From positions 1 to 53,575 of the forward strand of contig NZ_JAKGBU010000029.1 of the NCBI RefSeq assembly GCF_021555155.1: a DNA stretch of 53,575 bases, in the 5' to 3' direction. The translations under genes and the position numbers were made by a program. The notes beneath the pieces were generated by a model. That model saw nothing but the letters and a program-made list of their open reading frames with translations. It did not search any database and was not told the origin of the DNA. The DNA is from Rhizobium alarense. Its GTDB lineage: Bacteria > Pseudomonadota > Alphaproteobacteria > Rhizobiales > Rhizobiaceae. Of this stretch, positions 14,966 through 22,194 are shown piece after piece (within the stretch, counting starts at the first letter, position 1; every line of letters begins with the position of its first letter).

Positions 14966-15295
14966 ATGGACATGTCGGACGGTCAGGACGTGCTTTTCAG
15001 AACGCTTGCCGATCCGACGCGCCGCGCCCTGTTCGAACGCCTGTGCCGCGAAGGAGAAAAGACCGTCGGCGCCCTGACCGCCCGGGCCGGCGTGTCGCAA
15101 CCCGTCGTCTCGAAGCACCTCAAGCTCCTCAAACAGGCGGGACTGGTGAACGACCGGCACGAAGGCCGCCAGACGCACTACAGCGCCCGCCTCGCCGCGC
15201 TCTCGCCGCTGGTCGACTGGACGAGCGAAATGACCGGATTCTGGCAAAACCGCTTCGACGACCTCGAGGATCTGCTGAAAAGGATGGACCAATGA
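14966..15295 (+). CDS. ArsR-family regulator (SRPBCC-linked type)
   Basis: 109-residue winged-helix repressor with LADPTRRALFERL and recognition helix VSQPVVSKHLKLLKQAGLV. It lacks the CxC metal motif of arsenic or cadmium sensors, as expected for the subgroup paired with SRPBCC proteins. Its stop overlaps the start of the SRPBCC gene (ATGA), indicating translational coupling. A likely operator lies over its own promoter. The signal sensed is unknown. Confidence 0.92.
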   Translation: MDMSDGQDVLFRTLADPTRRALFERLCREGEKTVGALTARAGVSQPVVSKHLKLLKQAGLVNDRHEGRQTHYSARLAALSPLVDWTSEMTGFWQNRFDDLEDLLKRMDQ

Positions 15296-15702
15296 CCGCC
15301 ACCGCCGCCGAAACGCTTTCCGTCGTCATCGAGCGCGAAATTCCGTTTCCGCCGGAGAAGATCTGGCGCGCGCTGACGCAGCCGCACCTGATCGCCGAAT
15401 GGCTGATGAAGACCGACTTCATGCCCGTCGTCGATCACCGTTTCAGCTTTCGCGCCGACTGGGGTTCGGTCGACTGCCAGGTCCTGACGGTCGAACCGGA
15501 CAGGACGCTGGCCTATAGCTGGGGCGACAGCCGCCTCAGCGGCGTCGTCACCTGGACGCTCACCCCGACCGGCAACGGCACCAGCCTGCGGATGGAGCAG
15601 ACGGGCTTCCGGCCGGATCAGCCGCGCTACTACCAGGGCGCCCGGAGCGGCTGGCCGACGTTCCTCGCAAATCTCGATCAGGTGCTGGCACGGATGGACT
15701 GA
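15292..15702 (+). CDS. SRPBCC (AHSA1-like) domain protein
   Basis: 136 residues from the ATG overlapping the ArsR stop; the longer frame to 15043 is a shadow of the ArsR gene. A START/Bet v1-like fold is indicated by VVIEREIPFPPEKIWRALTQ, HLIAEWLM and a closing helix GWPTFLANLDQVLARM. These proteins have a deep hydrophobic ligand pocket; AHSA1 members were named after an Hsp90 activator, but in bacteria next to ArsR genes the role is unproven. Translationally coupled to the regulator and probably co-transcribed with the following small genes. Confidence 0.9.
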   Translation: MTATAAETLSVVIEREIPFPPEKIWRALTQPHLIAEWLMKTDFMPVVDHRFSFRADWGSVDCQVLTVEPDRTLAYSWGDSRLSGVVTWTLTPTGNGTSLRMEQTGFRPDQPRYYQGARSGWPTFLANLDQVLARMD

Positions 15703-15770
15703 CCGCTGCCACGCGCGGAAGCCGCCGATCGATCACCGGCCCGCGACGTTTGTATTTGGAGGAGGTTTTC

Positions 15771-15992
15771 ATGAACTGGAACATAGGGATCCGCCGGTTT
15801 CATCGCTGGCTCTCGATGGGCTTCACGCTGGCGGTCGTCGCCAATCTCGTCGCCATGGGACAGGAACAGTCCGCCCTCTGGGTGGGGCTGCTGGCGCTGC
15901 TTCCGCTGATCCTGCTGCTCGTCACCGGTCTCTATCTGTTCGCACTGCCCTATGCGGTCAGATGGCGAAGCGGCCGTGCCGCCCGCGGATAG
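15771..15992 (+). CDS. Small two-span membrane protein
   Basis: 73 residues from an ATG preceded by GGAGGAGG. Two hydrophobic segments, about 17-32 (SMGFTLAVVANLVAMG) and 41-62 (LWVGLLALLPLILLLVTGLY), with a basic C-terminus. It has no recognised domain. It sits between SRPBCC and DUF1801 genes with short gaps (68 and 10 bp) and belongs to the same apparent operon. Confidence 0.75.
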   Translation: MNWNIGIRRFHRWLSMGFTLAVVANLVAMGQEQSALWVGLLALLPLILLLVTGLYLFALPYAVRWRSGRAARG

Positions 15993-16002
15993 GAGGGCCG
16001 GG

Positions 16003-16494
16003 ATGACCGACGGGACGGGCGCAAAGCCCCGGAAAGGCGCAACGAAGAGCCCGGCCGACCGCAAGGCGTCGAAGGAACCCGCGATGCCCGGCGGCGTGGT
16101 CCTGCTTTCCGGCGGCAATCCGCAGATCGCGAAGGGCTACGGCGACGCCCCGGTGCAGGCCTATCTCGCGGCGATGCCCGGTTGGAAAAGCGCGGTCGGG
16201 CGCCGCATCGACACGCTCGTCGTGAGGGTGGTTCCCGACGTGCAGAAGGCCGTCAAGTGGAACTCGCCCTTCTACGGCAAGGAGGGAGACGGCTGGTTCC
16301 TCAGCTTTCACTGCATGACGAAATACGTGAAGGTGGCCTTCTTCCGGGGCGCGTCGCTCGACCCGCCGCCGCCAGGCCCGTCCCGGCAGAAGGACGTCCG
16401 CTACCTCGACGTCTACGAAAATGCCCCGTTCGACGAAGCACAGTTCACCGACTGGGTGAACCAGGCGAGCCGGCTGCCCGGCGAAAAGATGTAG
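16003..16494 (+). CDS. DUF1801 (YdhG-like) protein
   Basis: 163 residues from ATG 16003 with AGGAGGG upstream. After a basic, probably disordered 45-residue N-terminus comes a DUF1801 domain (VQAYLAAMPGWKSAVGRRID, VKWNSPFYGKEGDGWFLSF, YVKVAFFRG). The fold resembles the iron chaperone frataxin-like Fra family of Bacillus YdhG, but in proteobacteria the function is unknown. A second DUF1801 gene follows 33 bp later. Confidence 0.85.
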   Translation: MTDGTGAKPRKGATKSPADRKASKEPAMPGGVVLLSGGNPQIAKGYGDAPVQAYLAAMPGWKSAVGRRIDTLVVRVVPDVQKAVKWNSPFYGKEGDGWFLSFHCMTKYVKVAFFRGASLDPPPPGPSRQKDVRYLDVYENAPFDEAQFTDWVNQASRLPGEKM

Positions 16495-16527
16495 ACGACC
16501 TGCACCATGATGAAAGGGACATCCGCC

Positions 16528-16944
16528 ATGACGACAAGCGGTTCGACCGACGAACAGTCCGCCTCCCGGCTGATCGACGTGAAAATCAGGGAGCTCGCCG
16601 GCTGGCGGGGCGAAACGCTTGCCCGTCTCCGGACCCTGATCCGGCAGGCCGTGCCCGACGTCACCGAGGAATGGAAGTGGCGCGGAGTGCCGGTCTGGTC
16701 GCATGGCGGCATCATCTGCACCGGAGAGACCTACAGGTCCGCCGTGAAGATGACGTTTGCCAGGGGCGCGTCGCTGGAGGACCCGGCGGGCCTGTTCAAT
16801 GCCAGCCTCGAGGGCAACACCCGGCGCGCCATCGACTTCCACGAGGGTGATGAAATCGACGAGGAAGCGCTGAAGGCGCTTGTCCGCGCCGCTGCGGCAC
16901 TGAACGCATCGGCCGGGCCGCGAAAGCCCTCGCGGGGCACGTGA
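16528..16944 (+). CDS. DUF1801 protein, second paralogue
   Basis: 138 residues. The ATG at 16528 has AAAGGGA 8 nt upstream, better than the ATG at 16507. DUF1801 features are RLIDVKIRELAGWRGETLAR, EEWKWRGVPVWSHGGIICTG and KMTFARGASLEDP. It is a distant paralogue of the preceding gene and last in the ArsR/SRPBCC/DUF1801 cluster. Such clusters are common in rhizobia; the pathway is not known. Confidence 0.85.
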   Translation: MTTSGSTDEQSASRLIDVKIRELAGWRGETLARLRTLIRQAVPDVTEEWKWRGVPVWSHGGIICTGETYRSAVKMTFARGASLEDPAGLFNASLEGNTRRAIDFHEGDEIDEEALKALVRAAAALNASAGPRKPSRGT

Positions 16945-17129
16945 GCCAGGCCGCTCAGCGACGGCGCATCGCCGGAGACCGACCGATATCCGCTCGCGAC
17001 GCCGGCATTCCCCCTGACAAACGCCAAGAATAAGCCGAAACGGAATACTTTCCGAAAAACAGTAAATTTACAAAACACAAGTTTCGGGGTCTATTGCGAC
17101 CGGTATCACCTTAGCGGAGACTTCCGGCC

Positions 17130-17615
17130 ATGATCTTCGGTATGACGCCCTTCACGCTTTTTCACGTCGTGCTCAGCCTCGTCGGCATCGTCAGCGGCTT
17201 CGTCGTGCTCTACGGCTGGCTGCATTCGGACCGCATGTCCGGCTGGACGGCGACCTTCCTGTTCACGACGGTCGCGACCGTCGTCACGGGTTTCCTGTTT
17301 CCCTTCAGCGTCTTCACGCCGGCGATCGGCGTCGGCATCATCACCGGCCTGTTCCTGATCGGCGCACTGGTGGCGCTCTATCGCTATAGGCTCGCCGGGC
17401 GCTGGCGCGCCGTCTTCATCCTCTGTTCCACCGTGTCGCTCTACTTCAACACTTTCGTCCTGGTGGTGCAGTCCTTCCTGAAGATCGATGCGCTGAACGC
17501 GCTGGCGCCGAACGGCAACGAGCCGCCCTTCGCCATCGCCCAGGCGATCGTGCTCCTGTTTTTCGTCATTGTAGGCCAGCAGGCGCTGAAGCGCTTCCAT
17601 CCCCTGCCCGCCTGA
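17130..17615 (+). CDS. Four-span inner-membrane protein, function unknown
   Basis: 161 residues with four hydrophobic segments at about 8-30, 42-62, 65-85 and 90-115, and a further one near 135-152. It starts at an ATG preceded by a weak GCGGAGA. No domain recognised. It is separated from the DUF1801 genes by 185 bp containing an AT-rich stretch that may hold its promoter, and from the next small exported protein by 91 bp. Confidence 0.75.
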   Translation: MIFGMTPFTLFHVVLSLVGIVSGFVVLYGWLHSDRMSGWTATFLFTTVATVVTGFLFPFSVFTPAIGVGIITGLFLIGALVALYRYRLAGRWRAVFILCSTVSLYFNTFVLVVQSFLKIDALNALAPNGNEPPFAIAQAIVLLFFVIVGQQALKRFHPLPA

Positions 17616-17706
17616 GTCCAGGCCAAGGACAAACGAACATGTGATTTGGCGCCGGCGCCCGTGCCGGTTAGCCTCTCGGTCGCACCATCAGCCAAGGAAA
17701 CAGACG

Positions 17707-17907
17707 ATGAAGACAGTTCTCGTTCTCGCATCCGCGATCGGCTTTGCTGCGTCCGCGGCCTATGCCGAATGCAGCTATCACTCCAAGGTCAATGCCGCCG
17801 TCGATACGGAGACGACCACGGCCAGCATCTCGAAATCCGAAACGGAAACGGCCGAGGCCGACGAGGACCTCATTCTCGACCGGAAGGCCGAGGAAGCCAG
17901 CGAATAA
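17707..17907 (+). CDS. Small exported acidic protein
   Basis: 66 residues from ATG 17707 with AAGGAAA upstream. Signal peptide TVLVLASAIGFAASAAYA, cleaved before ECSYHSKV. The mature peptide of about 46 residues is rich in Thr, Glu, Asp and Ser (TETTTASISKSETETAEADE) and probably disordered in the periplasm. One cysteine. No known function. The next 185 bp up to the tRNA-Arg gene hold nothing recognisable. Confidence 0.7.
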   Translation: MKTVLVLASAIGFAASAAYAECSYHSKVNAAVDTETTTASISKSETETAEADEDLILDRKAEEASE

Positions 17908-18092
17908 TCCGGCCCGCATGCGCTGACCCGGGATCATGCCGCCCGTCGGGCCGCGCGATCGTGCGCGGCCGCGAAACGCATCAACGCCCCACACGCAGCG
18001 CGAACGGCCGCCCAGCAGATTGGCTTCTGCCTCGAATGCCGCAGCACCGCCAATCCGGAAAACGAATTAAAATCAGATAGATAAAAACGAAG

Positions 18093-18388
18093 TGGTGTCC
18101 ACGAGAGGATTCGAACCTCCGACCCCAGGATTCATACCACTTCGGCTTTCGCCGCCGCCCGAGGACGTTCGTGGTCTGGACTGTCCCTTCACCCTGGACC
18201 GAAGTCTTTAGGCGCTGCCCGTCCAGTCTCTACACCTTCGCCGGATTTCTCCGGCGCTTGGCTCGGGATCGGCAGCCGCGTGCGGCAGAGCTTTCCCCGA
18301 CTTTGAGCAGATCGACTGCAGAGTTTCCCGCTGCAGCCCCCAATTTTCTTTAGGAATCCTGTGCTCTATCCTGCTGAGCTACGTGGAC
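18093..18388 (-). tRNA. tRNA-Arg(CCU), interrupted by a group I intron
   Basis: Exon 1 is 18352-18388 (acceptor GTCCACG, D-arm GCTC/GAGC, anticodon stem CAGGA, loop TTCCT) and exon 2 is 18093-18132 (AA, TCCTG, variable loop, T-arm with TTCGAAT, acceptor CGTGGAC, A, encoded CCA). Joined they give a 77-nt cloverleaf with all stems paired and anticodon CCU, reading the AGG codon. The intron of 219 nt splits the gene directly after U36 of the anticodon. Without splicing no functional tRNA would form. Confidence 0.95.
18133..18351 (-). ncRNA. Group I self-splicing intron in tRNA-Arg(CCU)
   Basis: 219 nt. The 5' splice site follows U (exon ..UCCU) and the intron ends in G, as the group I rule demands. 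The internal guide AUUGGGG (18338-18344) pairs GGGG with UCCU (P1 with U-G at the splice site) and AUU with AAU of exon 2 (P10). The catalytic core is visible as GUGUAGAGACU followed by GACGGGC (minus-strand reading of about 18206-18235) and AAGGGACAGUCC (about 18168-18189). No ORF inside. An intron at this site is known from Agrobacterium tRNA-Arg(CCU). Confidence 0.93.
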
Positions 18389-18962
18389 ATTCTTCGTGCG
18401 TCCCTCCCTTATCCGAGTGACGCTGATTCATCAACACCTTTGGCGTCGCCGCGAACCCGAACGGGCTGCCGGATGTCCCGCCCCTCCATCGCCCTCCTGT
18501 CGACGGTTTCGAACCGTCGAGGGCACGGGCGGGGTAGCGCATGTCGCACGGCGTCGTCACGAACGGGGCACCGGCCGCAATCTCGGCCGCAGGGGTCCGG
18601 CAGCGTCTTCGCCGTATTCATCCGCGTCGGCACGTCGTCCCCGGCAAGCAGGATGCGCGGGCGTACGGGCGGGGGCGCCGACCTGCGGCAGGCGCTCCGG
18701 ATGCCCGCCCTCGTCGCAGCCCGCCTCCAGACCGAACAGGGTCAACACGGCACAAGCGGCAGACTGCCCCAACCTGCCATAACCGCCGTCATGCGAAACC
18801 TCGTCGTACGCGCGAACGCCCTCCTCGAGACGCACCGGACATCGATGTCCAAACCGGCTTGACCAAGACGGCCGCGCCAGCCGCGCACGGTCTGTAGATC
18901 GCGACAAACGATCTGCAACGTCATTGGCGTTAAAGGAAAATTTTGGAAAATCAGCGGATTAA
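18389..18962. other. Gene-poor stretch between two tRNA genes
   Basis: 574 bp. Several short open frames exist on both strands but none shows a recognisable domain or a ribosome site with good spacing, and overlapping frames look equally non-coding. A perfect 9-bp dyad TCGACGGTT/AACCGTCGA lies at 18500-18520. No integrase remnant or duplicated tRNA end was seen. It may be a decayed gene or a spacer. Confidence 0.5.
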
Positions 18963-19038
<76 letters not shown>

Positions 19039-19157
19039 ACACAACCGCTCCGGCGGTCTGGAGGGGCGTATAATGGCCTTGCCGCAGCTTGTCTACCCAT
19101 TGCAGCAAATTTTCTTCGGTTAACGCGACGGCAAGGCGGCGATCGCGCGCCGCGGCC

Positions 19158-20075
19158 TCAGAGATCGAGGGTGCCGCGCGCGATCCGCACCGCCTGGCCG
19201 CCGATGCGCGCCGTGGCGATCTGCCCGCCTGCCACGTCGAGATGCAGGTGCAGGAACGAGGGGCGCCCCATCTCGACTCCCTGCTCGATCAGGAACGGGT
19301 GGTGGCCGTCGACGGGCCCGTCGAAGAAGCCGATCGCACCGGATAGCGCCGCCACGGCCGAGCCTGTCGCCGGATCCTCGACGATCCCCATTTCCGGCGC
19401 GAACATGCGGGCGTGAAACCGCGCGACGTGGTTGACGCCGCCGCGGCAGTAGATGTAGGCGGCGGCAAGCCGGCCGTCCGCGAAGGGCGCGCAGCGCTCC
19501 CACAGCATCGGGTCGAAATCCACGGCGGCCGCCGCCGCCAGATCATGCACCGGCACCAGGACGAAGGGCACGCCGGCGCTCCAGAGCGACGGCACATGAT
19601 TCTCAAAGCCGATCTGCGTCGACTTCAGCCCGAAAGCGTCGGCCAGCGCCTGCCGGTCGAGCGTCGCGTCGAGCCGGGTGGACTTTCGCGGCAGGTCGAA
19701 CTCGGCGAAGGAAGCGCCCTCCGCGGCAAGGCGAACGGCGCAGCGGACCGGCCCGACCTTCTCCTCCAGGACACTGACGAGATCGAGCGGGCGCGCCCGG
19801 TCGCCGTGCAGCCGCTCGGCGATCGCCACGGCAGCACCGACGGTCGGGTGTCCCGCGAAAGGCAGCTCGCGCGCCGGCGTGAAGATCCGCAGCCGCGCGG
19901 CATGGGCGCCGTTCCCGGCAGAGGACACGAAAACCGTTTCCGACAGGTTGAACTCCCCGGCAATTGCCTGCATCGCCGCGTCCGTCAGCGCATCGGCCTC
20001 GAAGACGACGGCGAGCGGATTGCCCGCGAGCTTGCGTTCGCTAAAGACGTCATAGATCGCATAGGGATGCGACAC
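19158..20075 (-). CDS. PhzF family isomerase-like protein
   Basis: 305 residues from GTG 20073-20075 (GGGAG 8 nt upstream). PhzF/diaminopimelate-epimerase-like fold: DVFSERKLAGNPLAVV at the N-terminus, catalytic glutamate in NLSETVFV (E46), LPFAGHPTVGAA, and EDPATGSAVAALSG in the second half. The best known member, PhzF, isomerises a dihydroxyanthranilate in phenazine synthesis, but stand-alone homologues have mostly unknown substrates. No phenazine genes here. It ends 119 bp from tRNA-Lys; the NUDIX gene upstream is on the same strand with an 81-bp gap. Confidence 0.9.
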   Translation of the reverse strand: MSHPYAIYDVFSERKLAGNPLAVVFEADALTDAAMQAIAGEFNLSETVFVSSAGNGAHAARLRIFTPARELPFAGHPTVGAAVAIAERLHGDRARPLDLVSVLEEKVGPVRCAVRLAAEGASFAEFDLPRKSTRLDATLDRQALADAFGLKSTQIGFENHVPSLWSAGVPFVLVPVHDLAAAAAVDFDPMLWERCAPFADGRLAAAYIYCRGGVNHVARFHARMFAPEMGIVEDPATGSAVAALSGAIGFFDGPVDGHHPFLIEQGVEMGRPSFLHLHLDVAGGQIATARIGGQAVRIARGTLDL

Positions 20076-20156
20076 GGCACTCACTCCCGTTTCCCTCTGC
20101 CTGCTGCAGCAACGATCGGACCGTCGCATGGCCGGGACGGCCGCGGCAAGCCGTAA

Positions 20157-20903
20157 TCAGCGTTTCTCACGATCGAAGAACCAGGCAAGGACCGGCGGCA
20201 TGAAGGCGGGATAGGCAAAGGCGTCCGGGCGGGCGTCGCGGATCGCCAGAGCCTGGTCGATCTCCTGCTCCTCGGCATGCAGGATATGTGTGGCGATGCC
20301 CGCGAGCAGTTCGTCCGCCGTCGAGCCGAAACGATAGACGCGCAGCACCGTGACGGCGCGGTCGACGCGCACGGCATGAACCGTCGCGTCGGCCCGGGCA
20401 TCCGCGAGCACGAGCCCGATCTCCTCGTGCACCTCCCGCGCCATGTTGGCGAAGAGGTCAACCCGGCCGTCGGCGACGTCGTTCGGCTCAAGCGAGCCGG
20501 CGGCACAGTAGACCTTGCCGGGATTGGCCGTATGGCGGGACATCCGCACCGCGATCAAAGCCCCGTCGGACGAAACGACGAGCGGAAGGCCGAAGAGATG
20601 GAAGCCCTTGCAATCGGGTTGGCGCCGGCGCCAGAGCAGAAAGGTGGCATAGGGCGTCACATGGGCGTTCGCGGCAAGCACGCCGGCCGCGAGAACCGGC
20701 GCATCGATCAGCAGCATGTCGCCGTTGAAGAGAGCCGGATTGGCGGCGATCTCCGCCTGCCAGTTCGCCGCCGCCGCCACATGCTCGGCGGCGTGAAAGG
20801 GATGAGGCCCGGCAGCCAGCCGGATCGCCAGCCCGGCGAGCGGAAAGACCTGCCCCTCCGCCGGCCAGCCGGCGAAAGGATCGTCGGCCGGTGCATCGAT
20901 CAT
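20157..20903 (-). CDS. NUDIX hydrolase family protein
   Basis: 248 residues. The ATG (20901-20903) overlaps the stop of the upstream nuclease gene (ATGA); the longer frame running to 21611 is a shadow of that nuclease. A partial Nudix box is visible in FANMAREVHEEIGLVL (REVHEEIGL matches REUxEExGU), while the upstream Gx5E part is not canonical. Nudix enzymes cleave nucleoside diphosphates linked to another moiety; substrate unknown. Translational coupling to the nuclease suggests a shared nucleotide-related role. Confidence 0.75.
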   Translation of the reverse strand: MIDAPADDPFAGWPAEGQVFPLAGLAIRLAAGPHPFHAAEHVAAAANWQAEIAANPALFNGDMLLIDAPVLAAGVLAANAHVTPYATFLLWRRRQPDCKGFHLFGLPLVVSSDGALIAVRMSRHTANPGKVYCAAGSLEPNDVADGRVDLFANMAREVHEEIGLVLADARADATVHAVRVDRAVTVLRVYRFGSTADELLAGIATHILHAEEQEIDQALAIRDARPDAFAYPAFMPPVLAWFFDREKR

Positions 20904-22006
20904 ATGTCGAGGCTCATGACGACGGGACAATGGTCCGATGCCTTCGGCCGGTCCCAGCCGATCCTCGGATAGCGCTCCACCTCCTGGCCGGGCGGGAATG
21001 GCGTGCGGAACGGCTGGCCGCCGCGCACGATCTCCGGCATCGCCGTCGCATTGCGCGCCGCCAGCGCCGGCGACAGCCAGATATAGTCGAGCTGGCAGAG
21101 GTGGCGCTCTTCCGGTCCGCGGCTGTGGAAGAGCGTCCAGCGATCGTCGACCGGCCGGCGCAGCACGGCGTTCTCGACGAAGCCGTCCTGGCTCAGGACA
21201 TCGAGCGCGCTTGCCGCCTCGTCGACCGCGCGGAACCGATACCCGTTGCGCCGGTCGCCCTCCACGACGAGCTTCTCCTGGTAGTCGTTGAAATCGCCGC
21301 AGATGACGAAGCTCTTGTTTGCCGTGTGTCCCGCTCCGAAGCGGTTCTCGATGATGCGCCGGACCGCCTTGGCCTCGGCGACGCGGATCGGCATCGTCGC
21401 GGCGCGCCCGTCGAGGTCGTCGCGACCCGGCCCCATCGATTTGAAATGCACGACATAGAGCGTGACGGGCCGGTTGCCGATCCTCAGGTCGAGTTCCAGG
21501 CAGTCGCGCTTGAAGATGCGGTCGTCCTGGTTCAGCGACGGCGCAAGGTCCGACGTAAAGAGGCCGAAGTCGCGGTAGGTGATGCCCGCGTGGCTGCGCA
21601 CGTCGACGCATTCGATCTTCTGGCCGTCGCGTGTCTCCTCGCGCATCAGCACGGCGACGTCGATGCCGCGCGTGTCGTTGCCCTCGATCAGGTAGTGCTG
21701 GCGGTAACCGCTGCCGACCATCTTGAAGAGATAGCCGTATTCGAAGGCGCGCAGCGATTCGAGGTTGTCGACCTCCTGCAGGCAGAGGATATCGGCATCC
21801 GCATCGGCGATCGCCAGCGCCGAATGCTGCCGCGCATCGTCGGTCAGCGCGATCGTGCGCGCCTCCTCGAGCCGCTGGTATTCCGCCTCGTTGCGGATGT
21901 CGAAGAGCCTCAGCACCCGGTCCTGCCGCACCTGGTTGCGAAAGCCGGTGAAGTCGAAGCGGGTGAGCAGGTTTTCCACGTTGAAGGTGGCGATGCGGAG
22001 CGTCAT
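20900..22006 (-). CDS. Endonuclease/exonuclease/phosphatase (EEP) family protein
   Basis: 368 residues starting MTLRIATFNVENLLTRFDF; upstream in-frame sequence to 22147 is probably not translated. EEP signatures are all present: FNVENL, LCLQEVDNLE, a YVVHFKSM strand, ICGDFNDY and the terminal KASDHCPVVM, giving the Asn, Glu, Asp and His residues of the metal-dependent active site. The family includes exonuclease III-like nucleases, sphingomyelinases and phosphatases. No signal peptide, so it is probably cytoplasmic. First gene of a two-gene unit with NUDIX. Confidence 0.9.
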   Translation of the reverse strand: MTLRIATFNVENLLTRFDFTGFRNQVRQDRVLRLFDIRNEAEYQRLEEARTIALTDDARQHSALAIADADADILCLQEVDNLESLRAFEYGYLFKMVGSGYRQHYLIEGNDTRGIDVAVLMREETRDGQKIECVDVRSHAGITYRDFGLFTSDLAPSLNQDDRIFKRDCLELDLRIGNRPVTLYVVHFKSMGPGRDDLDGRAATMPIRVAEAKAVRRIIENRFGAGHTANKSFVICGDFNDYQEKLVVEGDRRNGYRFRAVDEAASALDVLSQDGFVENAVLRRPVDDRWTLFHSRGPEERHLCQLDYIWLSPALAARNATAMPEIVRGGQPFRTPFPPGQEVERYPRIGWDRPKASDHCPVVMSLDI

Positions 22007-22194
22007 GGGCAGCGGAATTCCGGGATGCGGCTGCGCGGAGTTTATCCGCTGGCTGCCGATTGGAAAGACGCTTTCGTCACCGGCCGGAATGAATCGGGCG
22101 GAGCGATCCGGGCGAATAAACGCGCTTGCCGGACCGTCACGAGACAATCATCATGACAGGGCTCCGGCAATGCGTTGGCAGCGGGGAGAGACTC

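Noticed and set aside
15043-15291. N-terminal extension of the SRPBCC protein
   Set aside because: The extension lies in the ArsR gene in another frame; the ATGA overlap start at 15292 fits the family length.
18133-18351. Possible mobile-element insertion into tRNA-Arg
   Set aside because: Splice-site rules, guide sequence and core motifs identify a group I intron; there are no terminal inverted repeats, target duplication or transposase.
18557-18907. A 116-residue minus-strand frame between the tRNA genes
   Set aside because: No domain, no ribosome site with good spacing, and an equally long frame on the other strand. Kept only as part of a gene-poor stretch.
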